From Acidobacteriaceae bacterium (GTDB taxonomy: Bacteria; Acidobacteriota; Terriglobia; Terriglobales; Acidobacteriaceae): a DNA stretch of 64,000 nt. The notes below the pieces were generated by a model. It saw only the letters and a program-made list of their open reading frames with translations. It made no database searches and was not told the DNA's origin. Location of the stretch: assembly GCA_030041435.1 (NCBI GenBank), contig JASHNW010000056.1, forward strand, positions 1-64,000, read 5' to 3'. Shown piece after piece: positions 46,313 to 55,156 of this stretch; position 1 is the stretch's first letter, and every line of letters starts with the position of its first letter. The translations under genes and the position numbers were made by a program.

Positions 46313-47341
46313 ATGAACCGAACCGGGCAATTCCTCATGATTGCCGCCCTTTGCGGCGCGCTGGCCGTGCCCGCCGCGCTCGCGCAGTCCGCGCCCGCCA
46401 CGCAGGATCAGCAGCAGAACCCGCAGGCGCAGACGCAGCAGAGCCAGCCCAATCAGGATCAGTACACGGGCGTTTCCCATCCGCCGCCAGACTCAACCAT
46501 CCAGACGGATGAAGATCTGACGCCTCCTCCTCCTCCCGCGGCAAAGCCTTCACCGGCTACGCCAGTGGCGCCGGCAGCCCCGGCGGCTGCTCCGGTCGCA
46601 CCGGCTCCGGTGGCCGCAGCCCCCGCGGCGGCGATGACAGCGAATCCCGAGTTTGACGGGGAGGTGGACAACACGGACAGCGGCATCGTGACGGCTGTAC
46701 CGCCTGCGACGCCTCAGGCCAGCCTGCACCAGCGCGACTGGGATGCGGATAACGGGATCGTGAATTACGTGCCGGTCAATCCGAACGATCTGGCGCCGGG
46801 GACCAACATCAGCGTTCGCCTCTCCGAGGCGCTCTCGACCGATGAGACGCAGCCGGGAACGACATTTCGCGCGACGGTCACAAACGACGTCTACAACGGG
46901 TCGCGCGTGATTATCCCTGCCGGTGCGGAGATGAGGGGGCGCGTGGTTTCCGTTACCCAGGGACATCACCTTGGACCGCATGCGACGATCCGCCTGCGCC
47001 CGGAGACGATCGTGCTGCCGGATGGAACGGCGTACCACCTGTATGCCGATGTCATCCAAAGCGATGCGGCCGGCACGCGCGCCGACAACGAAGGCGGCAT
47101 TGAGGCGGTGAGCCACTACAAAAAGGATGCGGCGGAGTACGGCGCCGGGGCGGGCGGCGGCGCATTGATTGGCGGCGAAGTCGGCGGTCCCGTGGGCGCC
47201 GGAGTGGGAACTGTGGTGGGCGCGGGCGTGGTCACGACCCACCTGCTGCTGCAGAACCCGCAGGCTGCCCGATTGCCGCAGGGATCGATCCTGGTTTTCA
47301 GCCTGACGCAGCCGATGGGGCTGACCCCGACGAAGAACTAA
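46313..47341 (+). CDS. Secreted Pro/Ala-rich protein with a TrbI-like beta domain
   Basis: The 342-residue protein has a signal peptide (FLMIAALCGALAVPAALAQ), then a disordered Gln/Pro/Ala stretch to about residue 110. The C-terminal half holds strands TNISVRLSEALSTDETQPG, GSRVIIPAGAEMRGRV and ATIRLRPETIVLPDG, like the beta domain of TrbI/VirB10 and similar envelope proteins, followed by a Gly-rich segment GAGAGGGALIGGEVGGPVG. Function is unknown; such proteins recur in acidobacteria. An intrinsic terminator follows at 47377-47403. Confidence 0.75.
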   Translation: MNRTGQFLMIAALCGALAVPAALAQSAPATQDQQQNPQAQTQQSQPNQDQYTGVSHPPPDSTIQTDEDLTPPPPPAAKPSPATPVAPAAPAAAPVAPAPVAAAPAAAMTANPEFDGEVDNTDSGIVTAVPPATPQASLHQRDWDADNGIVNYVPVNPNDLAPGTNISVRLSEALSTDETQPGTTFRATVTNDVYNGSRVIIPAGAEMRGRVVSVTQGHHLGPHATIRLRPETIVLPDGTAYHLYADVIQSDAAGTRADNEGGIEAVSHYKKDAAEYGAGAGGGALIGGEVGGPVGAGVGTVVGAGVVTTHLLLQNPQAARLPQGSILVFSLTQPMGLTPTKN

Positions 47342-47376
47342 CCGGCCGGCCGATCGGCCAATCAGCGCCACACAAC

Positions 47377-47403
47377 GCGGCCCCTGCGGGGGTCGCTTTT
47401 TTT
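47377..47403 (+). terminator. Intrinsic terminator
   Basis: GCGGCCCC (47377-47384) pairs with GGGGTCGC (47389-47396), with one G-T pair and a 4-base loop, followed by seven T. Confidence 0.88.
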
Positions 47404-47468
47404 CTTCCCCGGGCTCGCCGCGCCAGGATAAACCAGGACAAAATGGTTGGGATCCTGGGGAGGGTCGC

Positions 47469-47933
47469 ATGTCAGCCGTGAAACCAATTCCGGATGGCTA
47501 CCACAGCATTCAGCCGTATCTCTATATTCGAGGCGCCGCCGAGGCGATCGAATTCTACAAGAAGGCTTTCGGCGCCAAAGTGACCGTGCATATGCCCGGT
47601 CCGGATGGACGCGTGGCTCATGCCGAGCTGCAGTTCGGCGATTCCGTGATCATGATGGCCGAAGAGGCACCGGGGCGCGGCGCGCACAGCCCGCAGCACT
47701 ATGGCGGAGCGCCTTTCAGTCTGGCGTTTTATGTGGAAGACTGCGACGCCGTCTACCACCGGGCGATCGCGGCGGGAGCAAAGAGCCTGCGCGAACCCGC
47801 CGACCAGTTCTATGGCGACCGCTCAGCCGGCGTTGAGGATCCCTTCGGCTTCCAGTGGTTCCTCATGATCCACGTGAAGGACGTCTCGGCGGAAGAGATG
47901 AAGGCAGCGATGGCGGCGCAACAACCTGCATGA
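47469..47933 (+). CDS. VOC family glyoxalase-like protein (PhnB type)
   Basis: The 154-residue protein has the two beta-alpha-beta3 modules of the VOC fold. Typical signatures are YLYIRGAAEAIEFYKKAFGA, HAELQFGDSVIMM and DPFGFQWFLMIHV near the C-terminus. PhnB-type members lack some of the metal ligands of true glyoxalases, so the reaction is not known. GAGG lies five to seven bases before ATG 47469. The next gene overlaps its stop (ATGA), so the two are coupled. Confidence 0.88.
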   Translation: MSAVKPIPDGYHSIQPYLYIRGAAEAIEFYKKAFGAKVTVHMPGPDGRVAHAELQFGDSVIMMAEEAPGRGAHSPQHYGGAPFSLAFYVEDCDAVYHRAIAAGAKSLREPADQFYGDRSAGVEDPFGFQWFLMIHVKDVSAEEMKAAMAAQQPA

Positions 47934-48310
47934 CGCCGGCGGAGTTTCGCAGACTGGCCCTCGCGCTTCCGGATACGGAAGAGCGCGAGCACATGGATCA
48001 TCCGGATTTTCGGGTGGAGGGGCGGATTTTCGCCACGCTGGGCTATCCGAACGAGGAATGGGGCATGGTGAAGCTGTTTCCCGACCAGCAGGCGGCGCTT
48101 GTCGCAGCGGATGCGAAGACTTTTGTTCCAGTCAAAGGCGCGTGGGGGAAGCAGGGCTGCACCAGCGTGCGGCTGGAGACGGCGAAAAAAGCCAGAGTGC
48201 GGGAGGCGCTGGCCACGGCATGGCGCAAAGCCGCGGTGCGTTCAGCGCTGCGGAAGATCGAAGCGGAGATGCCGAAGAAGCGAACGCGCCGGTCTGCGAA
48301 GACGGTCTAG
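47930..48310 (+). CDS. MmcQ/YjbR family protein
   Basis: The 126-residue protein has the small MmcQ/YjbR DNA-binding-like fold: FRRLALALPDTEEREHMDHP at the N-terminus, FATLGYPNEEWGMVKL and the C-terminal helices REALATAWRKAA. Most members have no known function. ATG 47930 overlaps the VOC stop by four bases. The 3' end overlaps the convergent recR by four bases. Confidence 0.85.
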   Translation: MTPAEFRRLALALPDTEEREHMDHPDFRVEGRIFATLGYPNEEWGMVKLFPDQQAALVAADAKTFVPVKGAWGKQGCTSVRLETAKKARVREALATAWRKAAVRSALRKIEAEMPKKRTRRSAKTV

Positions 48311-48906
48311 ACCTCGTGGCGGCCTTCAAGAGCGCGCGACATGGTGACTTCGTCGGCGTATTCGATGTCGCTGCCGGCGGGCACGCCGGTGGCGATGCGC
48401 GTGATGCGGACCTGCGCGGGCCGCAGGAGATCGGCCAGCCAGCTGGCTGTGGCTTCGCCTTCGACGGTGGGTGATGTGGCCAGGATGACTTCGTCGATTT
48501 CGCCGCGCTCGGCGCGGGCGACGAGGTTGCCGGTGCGGAGATGCTCCGGGCCGATGCCATGCAGCGGCGAGAGCGTGCCGTGCAGCACGTGGAAGACGCC
48601 GTTCCAGGAGCGCGTCTTCTCGATGGTGGCAATATTGGTGGGCTCCTCGACCACGCAGACCAGGCGCTGGTTGCGGGTGGGGCTGGCGCAGTAGAGGCAG
48701 GGGTCGACGTCGGTGATGTTGTTGCAGACAGAGCACAGGCGCAGGCGCTCCTTGACTTCCCGAATGGCAGTGGCCAGCGCTTCGGCGTCCTGATCGTCGG
48801 CGCGCAGGATATAGAAGGCGAGGCGCTGCGCGGATTTCGTTCCGATGCCGGGCAACTTGCGCAGCTCGTCGATGAGGCGCGCCATGGGTTCGGCGAATCG
48901 TGACAA
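48307..48906 (-). CDS. recR: Recombination mediator RecR
   Basis: The 199-residue protein is full-length for RecR. It has the N-terminal helix-hairpin-helix region (LIDELRKLPGIGTKSAQRLA), the Cys4 zinc motif CSVCNNITDVDPCLYC, and the Toprim domain from LVCVVEEPTNIATIE. With RecO it loads RecA at gapped DNA. The start is TTG 48906 with AAGGGAA upstream. The usual neighbours dnaX and ybaB are not here; it sits directly after a DAHP synthase gene. Confidence 0.95.
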   Translation of the reverse strand: MSRFAEPMARLIDELRKLPGIGTKSAQRLAFYILRADDQDAEALATAIREVKERLRLCSVCNNITDVDPCLYCASPTRNQRLVCVVEEPTNIATIEKTRSWNGVFHVLHGTLSPLHGIGPEHLRTGNLVARAERGEIDEVILATSPTVEGEATASWLADLLRPAQVRITRIATGVPAGSDIEYADEVTMSRALEGRHEV

Positions 48907-48918
48907 GGACGTTCCCTT

Positions 48919-50022
48919 CTAACTCCGGTCCGTGCTGCGTACGGCGGCTGCCACGGGCTGTTCGGGAGTCTGGCGGCCGGTACGGACGGCGTGGGCGAGC
49001 TCACCGAGGAGCGTGTGGGTTTCCTCCCAGCCGATGCAGGCGTCGGTGATGCTCTGGCCGTAGACCAGCTCGCGGCCGGGGACGAGGATCTGCGCGCCGG
49101 CGACGAGGTTGCTCTCGAGCATGACGCCGACAATGCGGCGATCGCCGGCGACGATCTGCGCGGCGATGTCACGGCAGACGGCGGGCTGGCGGATATGGTC
49201 TTTGCCGGAGTTAGCGTGGCTACAGTCGATCATGACGCGGGCCGGCAGGCCGGCCTTTTCGAGCAGGTGGCAGGTTTCGTTCACGGAGGCGGAGTTGTAA
49301 TTCACGGTCTGGCGGCCGCCGCGCAGGATGATATGGCAGTCGGTATTGCCGGAGGTGAAGAGGATGGCGGACTGGCCGTATTTCGAATGGCCGAGGAAGG
49401 TGTGGGGATGGCCAGCGGAGAGAATGGCCTCGATGGCGATTTGGACGTTGCCGGAAGTGCCGTTTTTGAATCCGACCGGGCAGGAGAGGCCGGAAGCGAG
49501 CTGGCGATGACCCTGGCTTTCCGTGGTGCGGGCGCCGATGGCGCCCCAGCTGACCAGTTCGGCCAGGTACTGCGGCGAGATCATGTCGAGGAACTCGGTG
49601 CCGGCGGGCACGCCCAACTCGGCCAGGTCGAGCAGCAGGCGGCGCGCCATGCGCAGGCCGTCGTTGATGCGGTAGGACTCGTCGAGGAACGGGTCGTTGA
49701 TGAGGCCCTTCCAGCCGACCGTGGTGCGGGGCTTCTCGAAGTAGACGCGCATCACGATGCGCAGATCCCGGGAGAACTCGGCGATGGATTTTTTGAGATG
49801 GCGGGCGTAATCGCGGGCGGCGGCGGGATCGTGGATGGAGCAGGGACCGGCGACGACGAGCAGGCGATGGTCGCGCCGGTTCAGGATGTCGACGATTTCC
49901 TGGCGCGCATGGAAGACCGTAGCCGAGGCCGCGTCCGTAAGGGGCAACTCTTCCTCGAGAAATACGGGAGGCAGGACGACTTTCGTCGCCTGAATGCGGA
50001 GGTCGTTGGTGCGATAGAACAT
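48919..50022 (-). CDS. 3-deoxy-7-phosphoheptulonate synthase (AroF/AroG type)
   Basis: The 367-residue enzyme joins phosphoenolpyruvate and erythrose-4-phosphate, the first step of the shikimate pathway. It shows class I-alpha motifs VAGPCSIHD, FEKPRTTVGWKGLINDP, GARTTESQGHR, GFKNGTSGN and DCSHANSGKDH. ATG 50022 is used because GGAGA lies five bases upstream and MFYRTNDLRI matches the family start. It may be co-transcribed with recR 12 bases downstream. Which aromatic amino acid inhibits it cannot be read from the sequence here. Confidence 0.93.
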   Translation of the reverse strand: MFYRTNDLRIQATKVVLPPVFLEEELPLTDAASATVFHARQEIVDILNRRDHRLLVVAGPCSIHDPAAARDYARHLKKSIAEFSRDLRIVMRVYFEKPRTTVGWKGLINDPFLDESYRINDGLRMARRLLLDLAELGVPAGTEFLDMISPQYLAELVSWGAIGARTTESQGHRQLASGLSCPVGFKNGTSGNVQIAIEAILSAGHPHTFLGHSKYGQSAILFTSGNTDCHIILRGGRQTVNYNSASVNETCHLLEKAGLPARVMIDCSHANSGKDHIRQPAVCRDIAAQIVAGDRRIVGVMLESNLVAGAQILVPGRELVYGQSITDACIGWEETHTLLGELAHAVRTGRQTPEQPVAAAVRSTDRS

Positions 50023-50084
50023 GGTTCTCTCCCAGTGTAAGCGAGGGACGGCCATCCCCCGTCGTCACGGCCTATGATCGAGGC

Positions 50085-50456
50085 ATGAAACTGCTGGCCG
50101 CACTGGTGCTGGCGATCCATCTCATCTGGATTCTGTGGGTGATGTTCGGAACGATCTGGACGCGCGGAAGGCCATGGCTGACGGGCTTCCACATCGGCTG
50201 CCTGGTGTGGGGCATCCTCGCGGAAGTCGGTCCATGGTCATGTCCGCTGACCACCGCAGAACAGATTCTGGAGTCGAAGGCGGGGCTGCAGTCGTACACC
50301 GGCGACTGTCTGGTGCACTATCTGGACGCGATCGTCTACCCACATATCCCGGTGTCCGCGATCATCTGGTGCGGGGTCGCAGTATGCGGACTGAACCTGT
50401 TGATCTACCTGATGCGGCTGCTGCGGGCGCTCCGGCGCGGGCGGCAGCCCGGCTGA
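50085..50456 (+). CDS. DUF2784 family membrane protein
   Basis: The 123-residue protein has three to four hydrophobic helices and the family signatures IHLIWILWVMFGTI, WGILAEVGPWSCPLT and YTGDCLVHYLDAIVYP. DUF2784 proteins are small inner-membrane proteins of unknown function. It is divergent from the DAHP synthase gene and ends three bases before the convergent secreted-protein gene. Confidence 0.85.
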   Translation: MKLLAALVLAIHLIWILWVMFGTIWTRGRPWLTGFHIGCLVWGILAEVGPWSCPLTTAEQILESKAGLQSYTGDCLVHYLDAIVYPHIPVSAIIWCGVAVCGLNLLIYLMRLLRALRRGRQPG

Positions 50457-50459
50457 CGG

Positions 50460-50996
50460 TTACGACGGGCCGGTGCCGTTCGTATGCCGTTGCTTCTTGT
50501 GCACATCGAAGTAAACGTCCTGCTCCGTGGAGAGCTGTTTGGCTTCGTCATTGGCGCTTTGGGCGGCTTCGAGGGCAGTTTTCCGAGAGAATTCGTAGTT
50601 TTCGTTGGGGGGCACAGCCTTCAGGAGGTCAGGCCATCTGGCGCTGGTTGCGACCAAGTCTTTCAGTGACTTGCGGATATCGGCGTGGGCCGAATCGTAG
50701 GTATCGAGGTTGTCCTGGATCTCGTCGCAGAGGTTGGTGAATTCCTCCAGCCTGGCGCGAATCTGGGAGTTGCGGTCTTTTGCGTCGGGGTCAGAGGCCA
50801 GTTGTTTGATGGCGTCGAGGCGCTCGCCAATGAACTTGATGTAGAGCCTGATGCGCTCGTCGGGGTGGATGGCATTGTCGCGAATTTGCTGGATTTCGTC
50901 CTCGGTGAGGGGGTCGTTCTGCGCCTGGGCGCGAAGCCGGGGAACGAAGCCGAAAGCGATGAGCAGGGCGAGGACGCAGGCGATGCGGCGGGACAT
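50460..50996 (-). CDS. Secreted hypothetical alpha-helical protein
   Basis: The 178-residue protein has a signal peptide (RRIACVLALLIAFGFVPRLR, cleavage near RAQAQ) and is then highly charged and helical. Residues about 60-130 (RLDAIKQLASDPDAKDRN and onward) look like a long amphipathic or coiled region. No known domain is recognised. GGAGAGG lies about eight bases before ATG 50996, which settles the start within a longer open frame. Function unknown; it probably acts in the periplasm. Confidence 0.7.
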   Translation of the reverse strand: MSRRIACVLALLIAFGFVPRLRAQAQNDPLTEDEIQQIRDNAIHPDERIRLYIKFIGERLDAIKQLASDPDAKDRNSQIRARLEEFTNLCDEIQDNLDTYDSAHADIRKSLKDLVATSARWPDLLKAVPPNENYEFSRKTALEAAQSANDEAKQLSTEQDVYFDVHKKQRHTNGTGPS

Positions 50997-51281
50997 AGGG
51001 CAGCCTCTCCAGTTATCCAACATCTTGGATGCGAGAGGGGCTGGGATGCAAGCGCCGGGCGTGGAGCGATGCGAAGGGAGTGAGCACCAGGTCGTCGAGA
51101 ATGGCGCCCGCATGGCTGTTGGCGCGCCGCGGGGCGGGGACTAAGATGGGTGCGCTCTGGGTTTCCGGAGCGCGGAGCGGGTCTTTTAGGGAGGTGAGCG
51201 CGTCATCCGCCAGCAGAGAGACCGGGCGCACCTCCAAGCTTCTGTTTCTGCAGGACATTCTTCCTGAAGCTCGGTAGGCGC

Positions 51282-52196
51282 ATGGGGAGCGGAGCGGTGG
51301 GCCAGATGGATCGAGCGCGGACACGCAGGCTGGGGGCGAAGAGGCTGATTGTAGCCGCCTCGGCGCTGTTGCTGATTCCGGGTCGCGCCGGATTGGCGCA
51401 GAGGAACGGCCTGGCGTTCTGGGAGCCGGACCCGGGGAAGGTGGATGCCGTCCTGCAGGCCAATCCGAAACAAGACCGCGAGCGCTACGGCATTCTGCGG
51501 CGCTCATTTGCGAATTTTGAGTGCACCGGCGACCTGATGGAGCAGCAGCGGGTGAGCAAGCACGACGACAACCTGATCTGCGCGCTGCCCGGGCAGAGCG
51601 GCGACCGGGTGGTGGTGGCGGCGCGGTACGACCGCGACGGAGACGGGTGGCCCACCTGGGACGACGCCATCATGCTGCCACTGCTGTACCACGCGCTGCA
51701 GGCGCAGCCACGGCAGCACACGTTCGTGTTTGCGGCACTCCACGGCTACAGCGGCGAAAAGACGTTCTTCGAGTGGCTGGAACGGTCGGGAGCCGAGCCG
51801 AGCGCCAATATCGTGATCGAGAACATGGGGTTGGGCGAGCCAAACTGCTATACCGTGCGGCCGAAGAAGCCGGGGCCCGGAAAAGACGACTGGGGCATCA
51901 ACGGAATGCTCTGCGGCCAGGCGGCAGCGACGCGCCGGCTGATGGGGCTGCCAGCCTCCGACCCGCCGAACGCCCTCGCGGACCCCTTTGCGAACTTCGT
52001 TCTGACGCGGAGGGCCACGCTCTTTGAGAGCGACCTGTACAAGCGCGCGCGCAGCGCCCCGTCGGCGCTGCTTTACTCCGATGTGAGTATTCAGGCGACG
52101 AAGGGAGCGTTCTATCAGGACTTCGATTTCGCGGCCTGGGTGCTCTGTCAGATCGATCGCAAGCTGCAGGCAGCAGAGCCGACGGTGGCAAAGTGA
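51282..52196 (+). CDS. Secreted protein with a degenerate M28-like peptidase fold
   Basis: The 304-residue protein has a signal peptide after a basic N-terminus (RLIVAASALLLIPGRAG). The core, with VVVAARYDRDGDGW, DDAIMLPLLYHAL, HTFVFAALHGYSGEK and IENMGLG, follows the strand and helix order of M28 peptidases. The zinc-binding His-x-Asp reads R-Y-D and the Glu-Glu pair reads Y-S, so metal ligands are missing. It is probably an inactive or repurposed relative. ATG 51282 is used; Met9 (51306) is possible. The similarity is by pattern only. Confidence 0.55.
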   Translation: MGSGAVGQMDRARTRRLGAKRLIVAASALLLIPGRAGLAQRNGLAFWEPDPGKVDAVLQANPKQDRERYGILRRSFANFECTGDLMEQQRVSKHDDNLICALPGQSGDRVVVAARYDRDGDGWPTWDDAIMLPLLYHALQAQPRQHTFVFAALHGYSGEKTFFEWLERSGAEPSANIVIENMGLGEPNCYTVRPKKPGPGKDDWGINGMLCGQAAATRRLMGLPASDPPNALADPFANFVLTRRATLFESDLYKRARSAPSALLYSDVSIQATKGAFYQDFDFAAWVLCQIDRKLQAAEPTVAK

Positions 52197-52260
52197 CCGC
52201 TCCGGTAAGCATCCGGCTTCTGCAATTTGCTTGCAATCGTCGCGGCATATCGGCGAAACT

Positions 52261-52350
52261 GGCGCTCTCTGACGCATTCAGGGCGACCCGGGTGCAAGTC
52301 CGGCTTGCCGGCCGCTGCTGAGCCTTCCCTCCCCGGATCCTGGAAGGCGC
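52261..52350 (+). promoter_or_regulatory. Structured leader, weak resemblance to a cobalamin riboswitch
   Basis: Upstream of the phosphatase gene, GGGTGCAAGTCCGGC (52290-52304) resembles the conserved GGTGCGAATCCGGC part of cobalamin riboswitches, followed by a C-rich CCGGCCGCTG stretch in the expected place. A hairpin GCCTTCC/GGAAGGC (52322-52328, 52342-52348) follows. Other parts do not match, so this is low confidence. Confidence 0.2.
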
Positions 52351-52384
52351 ATGGAAGTGGATTGTAGCGGGCAGCAGCAGACCG

Positions 52385-53566
52385 ATGTCTATGGATACGA
52401 TTCCGTTCTTGCCGCAGGACAGCCTGGAGCAGCAGGTGGCGCGTCTACAGGCGCTGCTGGAGGCGGCGCGCCAGGTGCACTCGACGATCCGGACGCATGA
52501 GGTGCTGGAGCAGACGGCAAGAATCATGGTGCGCGAACTGGAAATGCGGGGCGCTCTGTTTCTGGCGCCGGGAAGCGGCGCGCCATTGGTGAGCTATGGC
52601 GAGATTCCGACGGCCCCCTACCAGGGGTGCGGGCGCTTTCCGCTGTTTTCGCGGGAGAACAACCATCTGCTGGCGGAACTGGTGGTGACGGCGCCAGAGG
52701 GTGGGGAGTTCTCGCTGTACGAACAGGATTTCATAGAGGGGCTGGTGCTGCAGGCGGCAGTGGCGCTGGAGAACGCAACACTGCACGAGCGGGATATGGA
52801 ATGGGCGCGAGTGCAGCAGGATCTGGATGCGGCGCGATTGCTGCAACGGTCGCTGCTGCCCAAGGCAATGCCGGAGATTCCGGGGTTCTCGATCGCGGCC
52901 CGGTCGACGACGTGCTACGAGGTGGGCGGGGATTATCTGGACTCGATTCCGCAACGCGACGGGTCGCACCTGATGGTGGTGGCGGACGTGGCGGGCAAGG
53001 GACTGGCGTCGGCGATTGTGGCCACGAGTTTCCGCGCGGCGCTGCGTTCGCTGGCCGGCCATGCGGTGGCACTGGAAGATCTGGCGGCGCGCCTGGGACA
53101 GCAGCACTGGGATGAGGGCGCCGAGGCGCAGAGGCGGTACATGACGGCACTGTTCCTGCGGCTGGAGCCGGCGACGGCGGAGATCGAGGTCGTGAATGCG
53201 GGTCACAATCCCGCGGCGGTGCTGCTGCCGGATGGAACGTTGAAGACGATCGAGGCGTCGGGAACGCCGCTGGGGATGCTGCCCGGCATGGAGTATGCGG
53301 CGGAGCGGTTCCCGTTTCCCCGGGGATCGCGAATGCTGCTGTATACAGATGGACTGACGGAAGTTTTCCGCGGCAACGAGGAGTTCGGGGAAGAGCGTCT
53401 GGTTGCCCTGTTCCGCGAGACGCCTTTGCCTGAGGCCGAGAAGATCCTGGATTTGCTGTGGGAGACGCTCGGAAGCTTTTCGCAGCACACACCACAGACC
53501 GATGACATGACCGCGCTGGCGATCTGCCATCTCAATTCCTCGGCGCAGGAGAGCAAACCTTCATGA
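52385..53566 (+). CDS. GAF-SpoIIE phosphatase (RsbU/RsbP-like)
   Basis: The 393-residue cytoplasmic protein has a GAF-like domain (about 10-135, LEQQVARLQALLEAARQVHS and following), a coiled linker, and a PP2C-type SpoIIE domain from about 165: AARSTTCYEVGGDY, DVAGKGLASAI, NAGHNPAAVLL, DGLTE and the final metal-site QTDDMTAL. It would dephosphorylate a STAS antagonist and so release a sigma factor or other partner. It heads a three-gene operon; its stop overlaps the kinase start by four bases (ATGA). ATG 52385 or 52391 is possible. Confidence 0.92.
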   Translation: MSMDTIPFLPQDSLEQQVARLQALLEAARQVHSTIRTHEVLEQTARIMVRELEMRGALFLAPGSGAPLVSYGEIPTAPYQGCGRFPLFSRENNHLLAELVVTAPEGGEFSLYEQDFIEGLVLQAAVALENATLHERDMEWARVQQDLDAARLLQRSLLPKAMPEIPGFSIAARSTTCYEVGGDYLDSIPQRDGSHLMVVADVAGKGLASAIVATSFRAALRSLAGHAVALEDLAARLGQQHWDEGAEAQRRYMTALFLRLEPATAEIEVVNAGHNPAAVLLPDGTLKTIEASGTPLGMLPGMEYAAERFPFPRGSRMLLYTDGLTEVFRGNEEFGEERLVALFRETPLPEAEKILDLLWETLGSFSQHTPQTDDMTALAICHLNSSAQESKPS

Positions 53567-54000
53567 GGAAAGGAAGCTCGGTACAAGTACGTCTTCCTTC
53601 GGAACTCGGGTTCGAAAAGGTGGCCATGAGCACGGCAGCGAGCGTGGCCGGGCTGATGGGCTTCAGCCAGGACCGGATCGAAGACCTGAAAACGGCCGTG
53701 GGCGAGGCGTGTATCAACGCGATCGAGCATGGGAATCAGCTGAACAGCGGCCTGAGCGTGGGTGTGGTGCTCTCGACCAGCGACGATGAACTGGAAGTGA
53801 AGGTCATCGACGACGGAGCGGGCGTACGGGCCACGCCGCATGCGCCGAACATCGATCGCAAGATGCACGGAGAAGAAGATCCGAGGGGCATGGGCATGTT
53901 TCTCATCCAGAACCTCGTGGACGAAGCCGAGTGGCACCAGGGACCGCCGGGCAAGAGCTTCGTACGACTCGTCATTCGGCTCGACAAGGAGAATCAGTGA
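53563..54000 (+). CDS. RsbW-like serine kinase / anti-sigma factor
   Basis: The 145-residue protein is a stand-alone HATPase of the RsbW/SpoIIAB group. The N-box is VGEACINAIEHGN (about residue 47), G1 is IDDGAGVR and G2 is GMGMFLIQN. Such proteins phosphorylate STAS antagonists and bind a target, usually a sigma factor. It overlaps the phosphatase stop and its own TGA shares a base with the next ATG, so the three proteins should be made together. The sigma factor is not in the window. Confidence 0.92.
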   Translation: MRKGSSVQVRLPSELGFEKVAMSTAASVAGLMGFSQDRIEDLKTAVGEACINAIEHGNQLNSGLSVGVVLSTSDDELEVKVIDDGAGVRATPHAPNIDRKMHGEEDPRGMGMFLIQNLVDEAEWHQGPPGKSFVRLVIRLDKENQ

Positions 54001-54359
54001 TGCAGGTTCCTACCAAAGTGAGCGAACGCACAGCAGCGGGCGCCTCGGGCGGCTCGGTGACGATTCTTTCGTTCGCGGGAGACATCTCGTCGGCATCGAA
54101 GGATGCGATTCTGGGCGCGTATCACGGGCTCAATGGCGCAGTTTCGAAGGTCCTGCTGGACTTTACCGGGGTGGACTACATTAATTCGTCGGGAATCGCC
54201 ATCATTATTCAGATGCTGCTGGAAGCCGGCAAAGCGGGGACGCAGAGCATTGGAATTTTCGGGCTGAGCTCGCATTTCCAGAAGGTCTTCACTATGGTGG
54301 GGATCAACAAATACGCGGCTCTGCACAAAGACGAAGCAGCGGCGCTGGCGGCTGCGTGA
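54000..54359 (+). CDS. STAS-domain anti-sigma factor antagonist (RsbV-like)
   Basis: The 119-residue STAS protein has the fold signatures VTILSFAGDISSA and the phosphorylation loop YINSSGIAII, in which a Ser is phosphorylated in this family. Unphosphorylated, it would displace the kinase's partner. ATG 54000 overlaps the kinase stop by one base (TGATG). Ten bases after its stop the convergent STAS-receiver gene ends. Confidence 0.9.
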   Translation: MQVPTKVSERTAAGASGGSVTILSFAGDISSASKDAILGAYHGLNGAVSKVLLDFTGVDYINSSGIAIIIQMLLEAGKAGTQSIGIFGLSSHFQKVFTMVGINKYAALHKDEAAALAAA

Positions 54360-54369
54360 AGGGTGGGAA

Positions 54370-55053
54370 TCAGGCAGTGGGAGTGCCGGCCTGAAACATC
54401 TCAATCAGGACTTCGGCGCTGCGCAGCGCATCGAAGGAACGGAACTCCGGAGTGAGTTCGAGGATGGAGGCCTGCGGCGCCCATTTCTTGAGCGTGGTCC
54501 GGGCCGATTCCTGCCAGAAGCCAGGACCCAGCAGGATGAAATCCGCCGGGCAGCATTTGAGAAGAAGGCGGGCTTCGTGGACCAAGCTCGCCATTCTTAC
54601 CTCATACCCACGCTGGGAGAGGACGGCGCGGATGAAGACGCCGAAATCGGGCGAGCGGTCGATCACGATCACGTTGTGGGGGGCGCGATCGGAAGCTGCC
54701 TCGCGCGCTTCGGCGGCAAATGAGCCCGCGGCCTCTTCTTCCGAGGGGAACGACTTCAGGACGGTGGTGAGCCGCGTCATGCGCAGCAGTTCCTGAAGAG
54801 AGGGCTGGGGCGCGGCGAGGCGAAGATCGCCGCCGCGGCGGCGTAGCTTGCTCATGCAGCGGACCAGCAGACCGACACCGCTGCTGTCGAGGCGCGTCAC
54901 TCCATTTACGGTGAGCACAAAGTGGCAGAATTCGCGGGAAGCCGTCTCGATGCGTGCCTGGAGGGTCTGGGTTTCCTCGCCGAGGACGATCTCACCCTCG
55001 CATTCGAGGATGAAAACGTCGTCGCGGATACGGGAGCTGAGGGTCAGGGGCAC
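54370..55053 (-). CDS. STAS domain fused to a receiver-like domain without phospho-acceptor (copy 1)
   Basis: The 227-residue protein has a STAS domain (1-105; phosphorylation loop RLDSSGVGLLV intact) joined to a receiver-like beta-alpha domain from about 125. The receiver start NVIVIDRSPDFG keeps acidic residues, but the strand that should end in the phospho-acceptor Asp reads FILLGPG and no clear later Lys is seen. It is therefore a pseudo-receiver. A paralogue with the same layout lies upstream at 55157-55858. The pair faces the partner-switch operon and probably takes part in it. Confidence 0.82.
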   Translation of the reverse strand: MPLTLSSRIRDDVFILECEGEIVLGEETQTLQARIETASREFCHFVLTVNGVTRLDSSGVGLLVRCMSKLRRRGGDLRLAAPQPSLQELLRMTRLTTVLKSFPSEEEAAGSFAAEAREAASDRAPHNVIVIDRSPDFGVFIRAVLSQRGYEVRMASLVHEARLLLKCCPADFILLGPGFWQESARTTLKKWAPQASILELTPEFRSFDALRSAEVLIEMFQAGTPTA

Positions 55054-55094
55054 GGAATTCTCGCATCACGGGGTTGCCGGACAGGCCACGTTCT

Positions 55095-55119
55095 CTCAAA
55101 AAGTAACACAGGCAGGATA
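55095..55119 (-). promoter_or_regulatory. Element shared upstream of both STAS-receiver genes (copy 1)
   Basis: The 25 bases here match 55911-55935 at 21 of 25 positions. The core on the minus strand reads TATCCTGCCTGTG followed by T-T-A-C-T5. It lies 42 bases before the start codon; a promoter or operator is likely. Confidence 0.45.
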
Positions 55120-55156
55120 GCGGGCAGACATTGCGAAGGGCGGAGACAGGCGGGAA

